Part shown: one piece after another, positions 36,867 through 45,900 of the stretch
How positions within the stretch are numbered: the first letter of the stretch is position 1
Layout: each line of letters begins with the position of its first letter
NCBI GenBank assembly: GCA_019752635.1
Contig: JAIELX010000029.1
Coordinates: 1 to 64,000, forward strand
Length of the DNA stretch: 64,000 nucleotides
Source: Candidatus Obscuribacterales bacterium
GTDB lineage: Bacteria > Cyanobacteriota > Vampirovibrionia > Obscuribacterales > Obscuribacteraceae
Reading direction: 5' to 3'
Notes under the pieces: generated by a model
What the model was told of the DNA's origin: nothing
Databases searched by the model: none
The model's input: only the letters and a program-made list of their open reading frames with translations
Position numbers and translations under genes: made by a program

Positions 36867-38147
36867 ATGTTTTCTAATGCTTCCGGAAAGAAGATGGCGC
36901 TGGCAATCGCCACTGTGATTACGCTCACCGCCACTATATCCGGTGCAGGTCAAGCCGCCGGTCCTTTCCGAGAGGGAAAGCTATTCAAGGGCAGAGTCAC
37001 GGCCCATACCAAACGCGCAGAGACTCTCCTTCTACGCGGAAAATATGACCAGGCGGAACTCGCTTTTCGCTCAGCAATTGCGAGAAACTCCCGCGATGTT
37101 GAAGCCCGCTCCGGACTCGGCATGGCCCTGGCGATGCAATTCAAGTTGGAGGGCGCGGACCATCAACTTGACCAAGCGCTAAAAATGGATCCAGGCAATC
37201 CGTTGGCAAACACCGGCAAAGCGATGGTACTGCTACATCAACTCCAATCTTCGTCAACAACCTACAGTCGCAACAAAAACGCAATACTGTCGCAAGCTGA
37301 GGAGTATTGCAAGCGAGCAGTTAGCTCCGACAGCGATTTACCTGAGGCGCACTACATGATGGGCTTGGTAAATAGAGAGCAAGGCAAACTCAACGAATCC
37401 GCCCAACAACTTCGAGAAGCGACCTCACTTGATCCCAAGTATTCACAGGCCTTCGCCGCATTAGGCACGACAAACCTGGCCATGAGAAGAGTCGGTGAAG
37501 CCTTAACACAGCGCATTTCGGCTTGGGAAGAGCGTATTTAGCCCAAAACAGAATTGACGACGCATTGAAAGAACTCAACACATCACTCTATCTCTTCAGA
37601 AACAGCGCACCGGTTCACCTGGCGATGGGCGAATGCTATCAGGCACAAGGAAACACAGTAGGAGCGATTCGCGAATTTCAGGAATCAATACGAATCAAAC
37701 CTGAGATCGCAGACCCGTATCTCCGAATCGCCGACATCAGAGAAGCTCGAGGAGATCTCGAACACTCCATTGCTGAACTGCGATCCGGAATCGAGCTGAA
37801 TCCAAACAACCCGTTCTTACATCAGAAAGTTGGCGATCAGCTCTTGATGGTGGAGAAACTAGATGACGCCATTAAGGCCTATCGAACAACTCTTCAACTT
37901 ATGCCGGACAACGTCAATGCCGTCGAGGGATTGACCCGGGGGCTTTACCTGAAGGCACAGAAAGAAGGTCAGGGAGCATAATTTGCTCCAAACGATTTCC
38001 ATGCGCGATGCTGCGCATCAATACCGAGCCCTGGTAGCCCTGCAACCGACCATGCCTGAAAAGGACAAGGCGAAGTACGAGCGCAAGATTGAGAAACTGG
38101 AAGCACGAGCTTTCAAGCTCGAAACCCGCCCGGTAGCATCAAGATAA
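36867..38147 (+). pseudogene. Exported TPR protein gene broken by frameshifts
   Basis: The frame from ATG 36867 (AAGGAGGAT upstream) encodes a signal peptide ending near GQAAG, then TPRs up to AFAALGTTNLAMRRVGEAL, and hits a stop at 37541. Coding continues in a second frame from AHFGLGRAYLAQNRIDDAL (from about 37511) to 37981, and then in the original frame again as DAAHQYRALVALQPTMPE up to a TAA at 38147. At the first junction roughly a dozen codons of one repeat are missing, which indicates a small out-of-frame deletion rather than a single-base error; the second junction near 37970 is a plain frameshift. The intact form would have been a TPR scaffold outside the membrane. Confidence 0.75.
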
Positions 38148-38192
38148 GTAAGCAAAGATCCGAAAACCGGGAGCCGCCTCTAAAGGGGTCTC

Positions 38193-39179
38193 TTAGTTTT
38201 TATTGGGAGGATTGTAAGTCTCAGCATTATAACGCGCCCGGTCTGCCGCACTGCGTGCGCGGCTAGCAGCAGCTCGCGCCTGCGCCGCATAATCACGTGC
38301 CAGGGAGCCGCCGTTATACGCTGCACTGGTTGCCCGATCTGCAGCAGCACGGGCGGAGCCTGCAGCGTATTCCGCGTCAGAAGCGGCCGCTCGCCTCGCA
38401 TTTTTGTCTGTACCGGAATTCGCACGACTAGATGCATTCTCAGCGCGACTGGCTTGGTCTAGAGCCGTCTGCAAATTTGATTGTGCGTTTCCAACCGCTG
38501 CGGGATTTGTCTTGTTCCCGTCGCTACCGCCCCCACCGGAGCCACCTTCAATCAGGTAACGCAGCACATCGCGTGGCGTCAGACTGAATGGACTGACAGG
38601 ATTCGCGGACTGCGCCGGGTTCCGCATGAAAGGATTGTTGCTAACTTCGCCTGTCCTCCGCGCACTAAATGGCGAGAACGCGGATGGTTGCTGCCCGAAC
38701 TGCGGCTGTTGCGAAGACTGCGGAGACTGAATGAACTGAGGCTGTTGCTGAACAGACTGTCCCGGTTGTCCATATTGTGGAGTCTGACCAAACTGCGCCT
38801 GTTGTGGTGCAAACTGTCCCGGTTGTCCATATTGTGGAGTCTGACCGAACTGCGCCTGTTGTGGTGCAAACTGTGCAGGTTGCGCATATTGCGGAAACTG
38901 ACCGAACAGAGCCTGTTGCGGCGTGAACTGCGCCGGTTGTCCATACGGCGGCGACTGACCGAACGGAGCCTGTTGCGGCGCGAATTGCGCCGGTTGTCCA
39001 TACGGCGGCGATGGACTAAAACCGGGTCCAGACGACGAAAAATTCGGGTTCCCCGGCGTCAGACCTTGATTCATCTGATCCAACATTTGATCCATACCAG
39101 GCAATTGCGGGTCCATCTGGGCGAACACGGCAGATTGACTCACGGAAAGCCAGATTGCAAATGTGACAATCTTTCGCAC
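38193..39179 (-). CDS. Exported Q/P/G-rich tandem-repeat protein
   Basis: 328 residues, from a GTG at 39179 with GGGGA upstream. The signal peptide (TFAIWLSVSQSAVFAQ) ends around residue 21. Residues about 55-170 are tandem 19-residue units such as PQYGQPGQFAPQQAQFGQ, five clear copies plus degenerate ones. Residues about 240-320 are Ala/Arg/Ser-rich (ARAAADRATSAAYN, AARAAASRARSAADRARY) and predicted to be helical, resembling the repeats of surface or wall-associated proteins. It is probably a disordered secreted or envelope protein with an adhesive or structural role; no enzyme domain is seen. The long open frame on the opposite strand is a by-product of the repeats. Confidence 0.8.
   Translation of the reverse strand: MRKIVTFAIWLSVSQSAVFAQMDPQLPGMDQMLDQMNQGLTPGNPNFSSSGPGFSPSPPYGQPAQFAPQQAPFGQSPPYGQPAQFTPQQALFGQFPQYAQPAQFAPQQAQFGQTPQYGQPGQFAPQQAQFGQTPQYGQPGQSVQQQPQFIQSPQSSQQPQFGQQPSAFSPFSARRTGEVSNNPFMRNPAQSANPVSPFSLTPRDVLRYLIEGGSGGGGSDGNKTNPAAVGNAQSNLQTALDQASRAENASSRANSGTDKNARRAAASDAEYAAGSARAAADRATSAAYNGGSLARDYAAQARAAASRARSAADRARYNAETYNPPNKN
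38761..39017 (-). repeat. 57-bp tandem repeat encoding a 19-residue unit
   Basis: Copies begin at 38761, 38818, 38875, 38932 and 38989 (exact 57-bp period), each containing the plus-strand string GGTTG(T/C)(C/G)CATA. The two copies at 38761 and 38818 are almost identical. A degenerate copy precedes 38761. Because the period is a multiple of three, copy-number change would keep the reading frame. Confidence 0.9.
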
Positions 39180-39313
39180 AAGGCGTCCCCGGACAAAGGT
39201 TTGCTATAGATTACTACCCGCAATGTAGCAGAAATTCACCAGACCGGCTTCGCTGTTGTCCCCGGGCTGCAAAAGATCGGATAATGGCTGCGCCATTCCG
39301 ACCGGAGCGCGCT

Positions 39314-39673
39314 ATGACAATTCATACACAAGAATTGAATTTGATTGCTAACTGCAAGATAAAATCCGCCAGCAGCAGCCTGACAAAGTTCGTCCTCATC
39401 TTCGAAGACGGTAGAGGCCTTGAATTGGAAGCAGGCGGCGCATCCCCCGTGATAACGGCACGAATAGATCAGGCAGATAAGCTTGCGGAGCAAACAGAGG
39501 CAGTCTGTCGCGTTGATTGGTCGTGGATTCTTGCGTCGACAGTTCAGTCTGTCACTGCGACCCCTTCTAAGATAGTATTTCATCTGGTGCCAGCAGGCGA
39601 TTTGACGATCGGCGCTCAGATGTGGCAAAACTCCGCCTTTCTTTCATTCATGCCGTGGAAACCGGCCAAATAA
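39314..39673 (+). CDS. Small protein of unknown function
   Basis: 119 residues from ATG 39314 (GGAG 6 bp upstream; an in-frame ATG ten codons earlier has no ribosome site). The sequence is a mix of strands and short helices (LTKFVLIFEDGRGLELEAGG, VCRVDWSWILASTVQSV, KIVFHLVPAGDLTIGAQMW) with no signal peptide, no metal motif and no recognised family. The regular composition and ribosome site argue for a real gene. It is divergent from the repeat protein. Confidence 0.65.
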   Translation: MTIHTQELNLIANCKIKSASSSLTKFVLIFEDGRGLELEAGGASPVITARIDQADKLAEQTEAVCRVDWSWILASTVQSVTATPSKIVFHLVPAGDLTIGAQMWQNSAFLSFMPWKPAK

Positions 39674-39896
39674 AGAGGAAGGCTCACCGACGGATTAAAT
39701 CGATGAGCCAAAATTGGTGAGGTAGGTAACCGGGAAAAGATTGGACCGACGATGTAAGTAGCGCTCACTTCACTTTCGTCCTGTCTAAACTCTATCTACC
39801 ACCAGTGGTATCGCACAAACGTTCTTGACAAACAGAGTTTCGGCGACGAAAAATTCGCAACATTATCCGACAAACTACAACGCGTCGTTCCAAACT

Positions 39897-40337
39897 TTAG
39901 AGCGCGCAGGTGCGCATTAGTCTTCGCACTCGCTGACAAACAAGCTCCACGACTCCAGCATCTGCAGCCGGTTGCAACGGATAAGACATTATTCCCCTTC
40001 CGCGATAAGCTCGTGGCAGGTACTCGGTTCTTGGAATTATGTGCAGATGATAGTGCGGTACCATTTCCGCCAGACTGAACGTATATACTCGGGAACAATC
40101 AGTCGTTCGCCGAACCGCATCCATAATGTTTTTGAGCGTCGGCCCGTAACTCCGACATTCCTCAACTGAGGCTTCCGAAAGATCAAGAATGTGTCTTTTG
40201 GATTCCAAAATGAAATAACCCGGAATGTTCGTCTCTCCGCTGTGTCTGATACGCCAGTTTTCGTCCTGAAAGACCAAAAACTCAGCATTCAACAACTCCC
40301 CGGCCTGGCAGATTGCGCAATTTGGTTCTGAAGACAT
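39897..40337 (-). CDS. HIT-family nucleotide hydrolase/transferase
   Basis: 146 residues. The histidine-triad signature HYHLHII (H95, H97, H99) is intact, and the N-terminal CAICQ and GYFILESKRHI segments fit the HIT fold. HIT enzymes hydrolyse nucleoside polyphosphates or nucleotide phosphoramidates, for example Ap4A. The ATG at 40337 overlaps the stop of the upstream TPR lipoprotein gene by one base (TGATG on the minus strand), so the two are translationally coupled; a longer in-frame start at 40388 lies inside that gene and is less likely. The coupling to a membrane TPR protein is unusual. Confidence 0.9.
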   Translation of the reverse strand: MSSEPNCAICQAGELLNAEFLVFQDENWRIRHSGETNIPGYFILESKRHILDLSEASVEECRSYGPTLKNIMDAVRRTTDCSRVYTFSLAEMVPHYHLHIIPRTEYLPRAYRGRGIMSYPLQPAADAGVVELVCQRVRRLMRTCAL

Positions 40338-41707
40338 CACTGCTCCGCGGTTGCTTTTTCGGAAAGTAGGAGTTCGCCTAACTTGCAAATCGGTTCAGAT
40401 TTCAAGCCGCTCTCTTTCAGTTTCTCAAACTGTGCATCAGCATCACTCTTTTTGCCTTGATCCAGGTAATGCATTCCGACTATACATCTGGTCCAAAGAA
40501 CATCTCTAGTACGTTGCTTTTCAAGATCGTCCAAAAACTTCTTATCCGGAATTGCACCACGCAAATAAAGCAGAACCTGATAGGGATAAATATCGCGCGG
40601 CACTTTTAGCATCGCTACTCGCAATTCATCCTTCGCTTCCGCTTCCTTATTCATACGCTGCGCCAGATACCTCAGGGCACAGACGTAGATAGTGTCAGCC
40701 TTGCGCCATTCGGTTAAGCTCAGCCAACGAGAGAAGTCACTCACTGCGGACGACGGCTTATGCAATGCAATTTTGCAGAATGCTCGATTTAGTAGCGGAC
40801 GAGAATCTTGCGGATCCAGTTTGATGGCGTTGGTGTAATCGTCCAACGCTTCATTCAGTTTGCCACTGAAGTAATAAGCGTTGCCTCTATTCATATAGGC
40901 CTTGGCCGAACGCGGATAGAGCTTTATTACCTGATCACAGTCGGCAACGGCCTCCTGAAGTTTATCCATTTGCGCGAACGCAGCACCACGACTGATGAGA
41001 GCTTCAACATAGGTGGCATCAACGGCCAGAGCCTTGTTGCAAGCTTCAATCGACTCGGGATATCGGTTCATCATGTAAAGCGTGTTAGCAACATTCACCA
41101 TGATCGGTGCACTCGTTGGTTGAAGTCGAAGCGCTTCATTGTAGTCTTCCATAGCGGTCTTGTAATCCGCCTTGGCAAAGTAAGCATTACCTCTGTTCAC
41201 CAAGGCCATCCAATCCTGAGGATTCAAACGTACTGCACGATTACAGTCCTCGACACATTTTTCGTACTGTTCCAGGTGATAGTACGCAGAAGCCCTGTTG
41301 GAAAACGCTTGCCACATATTCGGGTCCAGTTTCAGGGCCCGATCGAGACATTCTATTGCCTTTCTATCCTCACCGACTGTGGAAAGCAGGCTTCCCTTAT
41401 CCAGGTAAAACTTCGGATTATCTGGTCTAGCGGCAATGGCGCGATCAAACTCCGCCAAGGCCTCATCCACCTTCCCTGTTCTACCGAGAGCAACAGCCCG
41501 ACCAGCAGTGGCTTCAGAATACTTCGCATCCAGCTTTAGAACCTCGTCGTACTCAACAAGCGCCTTATCATTCCAACCTTTGTTCAAATAATCCGACGCT
41601 GCCTGCATATGCGCTTGCAGCGGAGAAACCGTGCTGCACGACACCAGGCCAAAAGCCACAATGAGAACCGCTGGAAAGAAGAAACGCAAACGCCTATCAA
41701 GCAACAT
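40337..41707 (-). CDS. TPR lipoprotein
   Basis: 456 residues. The lipoprotein signal peptide is PAVLIVAFGLVSC, with the Cys near residue 24, so the protein is lipid-anchored outside the cytoplasm. About nine consecutive TPR units follow from residue 35 to 340 (WNDKALVEYDEVLKLDAKYS, KAIECLDRALKLDPNMWQAF, and so on), then a less regular helical region. TPRs mediate protein-protein contacts in assembly complexes. It is coupled by stop/start overlap to the HIT gene and follows the kinase-like gene at 44051-41730 by 22 bp in the same direction, so the three form a probable operon. Confidence 0.92.
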   Translation of the reverse strand: MLLDRRLRFFFPAVLIVAFGLVSCSTVSPLQAHMQAASDYLNKGWNDKALVEYDEVLKLDAKYSEATAGRAVALGRTGKVDEALAEFDRAIAARPDNPKFYLDKGSLLSTVGEDRKAIECLDRALKLDPNMWQAFSNRASAYYHLEQYEKCVEDCNRAVRLNPQDWMALVNRGNAYFAKADYKTAMEDYNEALRLQPTSAPIMVNVANTLYMMNRYPESIEACNKALAVDATYVEALISRGAAFAQMDKLQEAVADCDQVIKLYPRSAKAYMNRGNAYYFSGKLNEALDDYTNAIKLDPQDSRPLLNRAFCKIALHKPSSAVSDFSRWLSLTEWRKADTIYVCALRYLAQRMNKEAEAKDELRVAMLKVPRDIYPYQVLLYLRGAIPDKKFLDDLEKQRTRDVLWTRCIVGMHYLDQGKKSDADAQFEKLKESGLKSEPICKLGELLLSEKATAEQ

Positions 41708-41729
41708 GGTAAAGCGATGGCTCCCTTCT

Positions 41730-44051
41730 CTAATGCACCGGCAACGTCAAGAAAATTGCAGTCCCGCGCCCAGCTTCCGATTCCGCCCAGACGCGCCCGC
41801 CAAGCCTCTCGGCGTTATTGCGAGCAAGGTACATGGAGAGACGAGTTTGATAGGTATCTTCGCTGTGTTTGCCATCGATAAACCCGACAAACATTTCCTC
41901 GATTTCAGAAGGATGAACCGCCGGTCCCGAACTAGAAATGATTAATCGAATTTCCTTGCCTTTAACTGTGGTCTCTGCTCGCACCCTGCCACCAGGAGCG
42001 GTGACACCGATCATCTTTTCCAACAGCTGCACAATTACATCTTTAACAATTTCCTTGTTCACAGCCGTAGTAGGCAAGCCCGTTACAGTCTTGTAGTCCA
42101 AGGTGATTTGGTGTTGCTTCGCAAGTACAGCAACCTGCTCCAGACATTCCCCGATCAGACGCGTAATTGAAACTTGCTCGCGCTGCACAACTTCTGCCGG
42201 CACAAAACCACCGTACATCATGAGATAACTGTCGACGACCCCAAGCATTTGCCGCCAAGACTTTTGCAGTTCCACTAGCGATTGAGCGACAGACGGATGC
42301 ACACCTTGCAACTGCCCGCTCATAACGACTTCCCACTTAGATTCGCCGGCAGATAGCGGCGAGCGAATCGCCTCAGTTAGCATTTGCACAATCTCTGAAC
42401 GCAATCGGGCCAGTTCGCTATGAACAGACTTATCCCGCAGAACCATGATATACCCTTGAATGATACCGTCATCGGTGCCCACCGGTTGCAGGTGGATAAG
42501 CACCTCGACCGCTTTGTCGCTGCTGCGATTGTATATCACGCCTTCTGGATAGAAGAAATTGATCAAGTCATTGGGATTTTGCGGGCGCGAGAATTGAACA
42601 CTGTTATCGTTCGGCTCCCCCGGTTTTCGCACCAGATCGAAACAAAGTCTTCCGCTTATCTCTCTTTCGCTGGTACCCAACCAGTTCAAAACAACTGGAT
42701 TGACAGACATTACGCTGCCAAAAGGATCCAGCATCAGATAGCCCTCTGTCGACACTTGCAGTACCGACCAGAGCTTCTGCTGAACCACAACAGCCTGTTG
42801 ATTCGCTGCATTGATTTGCGAGTTTACATCGGCCGCTTGCCTGTTATAAGTTGTGATTTGTCTATTCACCGCTTCAAGCTGGTTGTTGATGGAGTCAACT
42901 TGCCGCTGCTTTTCCATCAACTCTTCTTCTTTTGCAACCAGTTGTTGACGCAACGTCTGCACTGTGGCTCTGGGAGTGGAAACCGCAGTGTCCATCATCT
43001 CGCCGAGCTCGACCCACTCACCGTTCAAATCGGCCAGCGAGCGAAGATCCTGTTTGTTGGCCGCCAAATCCTTCGCTCGTTGTTTCAAAAACCGAAGAGA
43101 AGCATTAAATCTAGAAGTCAATCCAGCGGTGAACAAAAAGGATAAAACAATGGCAACGCCAGCACCGACTCCAATTTGACTCAACAGCACAACAGCTTTG
43201 CTCAGAACATCCGGTATTGGCGTGGCTACATAAAAGCGTGCAATCTCCAGGCCGGGATCCGCAGGATTCGGATACTGCTGACCGCGCCACATGCGATTGT
43301 CGGCTTCCGTTTCGGATTTATATGCCTGAGAACCGATTTTCTGCAAAAACGTTGTCCGGGCCTTGAACAACCCCGGTGTCATCGCCAAAACTCGATTATC
43401 TTTCAGTGAATAGAAGGCCAGGTCGAATCCCTTGGACAACTCCTTATCGCCGGAGAGTTCAATTTTCTTCTGCATCCCGACAATAATTTCCGGACCAATT
43501 GGCACACCGGCGATGACTACTGCAGAAATGCCATCGACTCGAGCCAGATTGATCAAATTGAGATTGCCGGTAGCTGACTGCGGAGCAATCCAGCCGGGAC
43601 GAAGCCTTTCCGGTCCGGGTTCAGGCACGTTGCCCGTCGAAAGGGTCTCGTTTATAAGCCTCCGCAACCGCTCGTCCGGTGGATATGGACCCTTGTTCGG
43701 CGTGTCGCTGCTGAAGATCACCCCTTGAGGCTCAACTACAATCGTTATGTAGCCGGGAAAAGCGCGGCGATCGCAGAGAGCTTTGACCGATTGTCTAATT
43801 GCAGCCACATCTCGACTGGCGAGCGCCTGACGAAACGCGCCGTCCCTCCCCAGCTCGCGCGCAACATCACCGTTGCGCTCCTGAATGCGCTTGATTTCAC
43901 CGGTGACAGCATTAAGGGCGCCATCGGAAATTTTTTTGGACTGGTTGCGAGAATCAACATAACTCGCACCGATGCTAAAACAGGCCTGAGCAAGTGCCAT
44001 AGCCAGAATGACGGTGATAAAGGCAAAGTTTAGCTTGGCGCCGAGTCCCAA
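41730..44051 (-). CDS. Sensor-kinase-like membrane protein lacking the phospho-acceptor histidine
   Basis: 773 residues: membrane helix (about 8-30), a periplasmic sensor region of about 250 residues, a second membrane helix (about 285-310), a long coiled coil (about 370-440, rich in Q/N), a PAS-like domain (LQVSTEGYLMLDPFGSVMSV) and a histidine-kinase-like region. Where kinases have SHE(L/I)RTPL, this protein has TEAIRSPL, so the histidine is missing. The N box reads QLLEKMIGVT with the Asn replaced, and the G1 box reads SSGPAVHPSE. The last block (ERLGGRVWAESEAGRGTAIF) is intact. It is therefore unlikely to autophosphorylate and may be a pseudokinase regulator. It leads a likely operon with the TPR lipoprotein and HIT genes. 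Confidence 0.88.
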   Translation of the reverse strand: MGLGAKLNFAFITVILAMALAQACFSIGASYVDSRNQSKKISDGALNAVTGEIKRIQERNGDVARELGRDGAFRQALASRDVAAIRQSVKALCDRRAFPGYITIVVEPQGVIFSSDTPNKGPYPPDERLRRLINETLSTGNVPEPGPERLRPGWIAPQSATGNLNLINLARVDGISAVVIAGVPIGPEIIVGMQKKIELSGDKELSKGFDLAFYSLKDNRVLAMTPGLFKARTTFLQKIGSQAYKSETEADNRMWRGQQYPNPADPGLEIARFYVATPIPDVLSKAVVLLSQIGVGAGVAIVLSFLFTAGLTSRFNASLRFLKQRAKDLAANKQDLRSLADLNGEWVELGEMMDTAVSTPRATVQTLRQQLVAKEEELMEKQRQVDSINNQLEAVNRQITTYNRQAADVNSQINAANQQAVVVQQKLWSVLQVSTEGYLMLDPFGSVMSVNPVVLNWLGTSEREISGRLCFDLVRKPGEPNDNSVQFSRPQNPNDLINFFYPEGVIYNRSSDKAVEVLIHLQPVGTDDGIIQGYIMVLRDKSVHSELARLRSEIVQMLTEAIRSPLSAGESKWEVVMSGQLQGVHPSVAQSLVELQKSWRQMLGVVDSYLMMYGGFVPAEVVQREQVSITRLIGECLEQVAVLAKQHQITLDYKTVTGLPTTAVNKEIVKDVIVQLLEKMIGVTAPGGRVRAETTVKGKEIRLIISSSGPAVHPSEIEEMFVGFIDGKHSEDTYQTRLSMYLARNNAERLGGRVWAESEAGRGTAIFLTLPVH

Positions 44052-44262
44052 CTAACAGTTACTCCCCGAAAGGATATGCCCGCACTGACATAGCCAAATC
44101 AAGTTTATAACTTTGGCCACGGTATGGGAAATGCCATCATAAAGGTTATAGCGAGCTCTTACAAAGACAAAATTACTGACATCAGACAAATTTGCCCGAG
44201 GAACCAATCCCCGGGCACCGTTTTCGATCTCAGCCATCACAGCGTATGTCACCAAGATACGA

Positions 44263-44523
44263 TTATTTGGTCGCTGCGCGTTTTCTATACTCCGACTGAA
44301 CTTGTATAGCGCGAATCAGTTGATTCGGTCCGCAGTAGCCAAGCTCAAGCACTATCTGACCAAGCGGTTGGTGCTCTTTGCCCGCTTCATCATCATCTCT
44401 TTGAATGCGAAGAGCCTCGTCCAATTGGTAAATCGTTATATAACCCAACTCAACGAGAATCTGACCTAACAGAGTGCTCGGATCCGGGTGATTCACCTCG
44501 GTTTCAGACCCCTTCTTCGTCAT
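44263..44523 (-). CDS. Stand-alone MshEN-type protein (possible c-di-GMP receptor)
   Basis: 86 residues. Two tandem copies of the motif found in MshEN domains at the N-terminus of type II/IV ATPases: LGQILVELGYITIYQLDEAL and LGQIVLELGYCGPNQLIRAI, each ending in an xxQ helix (LRIQ, IQVQ). In MshE such paired motifs bind c-di-GMP. Here no ATPase domain follows, so the protein may be a free sensor or adaptor. It is preceded by a short charged N-terminus and ends with a basic tail (RKRAATK). A complete diguanylate cyclase (28345-29148) is in the window. It lies 211 bp from the neighbouring kinase-like gene, same direction. Confidence 0.75.
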   Translation of the reverse strand: MTKKGSETEVNHPDPSTLLGQILVELGYITIYQLDEALRIQRDDDEAGKEHQPLGQIVLELGYCGPNQLIRAIQVQSEYRKRAATK

Positions 44524-44659
44524 TCAATTCCATCCTGCTTCAAAAATAAAAGACCGCTGGGCACACCCGAAGGGTCCAAACTTATGGCTGCTGGGTTTCC
44601 CCCCTGACCAGGTTCGTCGGTCTCCGCCGTACCCAACGATCAAGAAGGATTATAGCCTA

Positions 44660-45483
44660 TGCCTTGGATGCAAAGGAACCGGGTTCGAAGAGACAAACTT
44701 GCTTGCCTTGCCATGGCATGCAAGGCTGATCGACAGCTTGGCAAAGTGAATACCGCTTCCGTGAGCTTTACAAATACTTTATCGCTTGAGAATCCGCAAC
44801 CTCCCGGACATCGCCAGCGGATGATCCGGGTATGTTGAGTCCAGACGGCTTGGGTTGTGGAGAAGAAGAAGAATCCAAACCACCAGGCTGCATTTTCGAA
44901 TCCGGCTCCGGCGGATGAACTTGTAGTGCTCGAAAAACCCGGGCGAAGGCGCCTTCGCTAAGGTCTAGCCGGCGAACCAAACACTGCCGCTAAAGGAGGT
45001 CGGCTTAAGATCCTGACTCGCAGCGAAGAGGATGCTGAAACCCAATTCCGACATTGACACGACAAGTAAAAGCGCCTATGTAGTAAAACCTTTGAACTAA
45101 GATCCAAATTGAGCAAGACCAGGGTTTGACGCAAGCAGACGAACTGCCGGGAATACAGGAATAGAAGACAGTGAAATCGATGCCCGAGCAGACCGGTACG
45201 CGGTGAGTTCAAACTGGAGCAGCGCATGTATCCGCTGTCCGACATCGTGAACGACGCATTGTCGCTGCCCAGCAGAATTAAGCCGACACACTTGAGCCAT
45301 AAGCGTGCCTGAGGCATCAGCGCAGCTTGAGAATCATTCGGATCGGACGACACGACACTGGTGAAAACACAGCAAGACGCCCTGAATTACGCACTGCTTA
45401 AATCGAAACAAGCCGAAGAAATAGCGAAAGCACCGACAAATCTGCGAAATGATCACCAGGCAAAAAATCACCGCATGCAATAA
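44660..45483 (+). pseudogene. Decayed gene with many stops and frameshifts
   Basis: No intact frame spans this stretch. Short peptides that look coding occur in succession on the plus strand but in different frames, for example AFSNPAPADELVVLEKPG (about 44890-44940), KILTRSEEDAETQFR (about 45010), FKLEQRMYPLSDIVNDALS (about 45210-45270) and VKTQQDALNYALLKSKQAEE (about 45361-45420). They read as one protein broken by several frameshifts and stops. The original family is not recognisable by eye. A 16-bp palindrome (GCGAAGGCGCCTTCGC, about 44943-44958) lies inside. Treat the boundaries as approximate. Confidence 0.4.
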
Positions 45484-45520
45484 TTGATGACGCTACAACC
45501 AAGAGACCTCGGGAGCAAAG

Positions 45521-45832
45521 ATGAACAGTTCCGGCCCCCAAGCTCAAGACTGCAAATTCTGCTCGAACTCGGGCACAGTAACCGGGTGCCCTTCTTGTGG
45601 ACTGAAACGCGGTTCAGTTGCTCAGTTGAAGCGCAAAAGAGAATCGGACGCGGCTAAACGACTTCAGATTATTCAGCAAAAGGAAAACAGAGCGCAGCCC
45701 ACCGTTCAACCTAAACCTATAGTCCAATCGGGTCCGGTAGATTACGGACTGGCACCGCTAACATTTCTTTGCCTGGCTGCTGCGGCCTACTTCGTCTTTG
45801 CTCATATCACACACAGTTTGCTTGGCTTTTGA
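45521..45832 (+). CDS. Small zinc-ribbon-like membrane protein
   Basis: 103 residues. The N-terminus has four cysteines in CKFCSNSGTVTGCPSCG, a CxxC-x8-CxxC pattern resembling a zinc ribbon or a DnaJ-type knuckle. A basic, helical linker (LKRKRESDAAKRLQIIQQKE) follows, and the C-terminus (LTFLCLAAAAYFVFAHI) is a single membrane helix. A ribosome site (GGGAG) lies before the ATG. The topology puts the metal-binding head in the cytoplasm if the tail is inserted C-terminus out. No family or operon partner is recognised. Confidence 0.72.
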   Translation: MNSSGPQAQDCKFCSNSGTVTGCPSCGLKRGSVAQLKRKRESDAAKRLQIIQQKENRAQPTVQPKPIVQSGPVDYGLAPLTFLCLAAAAYFVFAHITHSLLGF

Positions 45833-45900
45833 TCCTCGACGGAAGGATAGACGCGCCAGAAGCGAACCTAAAACTGCGACATTCGAACGGATCTTAACAC

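Noticed and set aside
38481..39209. 242-residue open frame on the plus strand opposite the repeat protein.
   Set aside because: It is a Leu/Arg-rich shadow produced by the repetitive minus-strand gene, which has a signal peptide and a ribosome site.
44943..44958. 16-bp palindrome as a transcription terminator.
   Set aside because: No T-run follows on either strand, and it lies inside decayed coding sequence.
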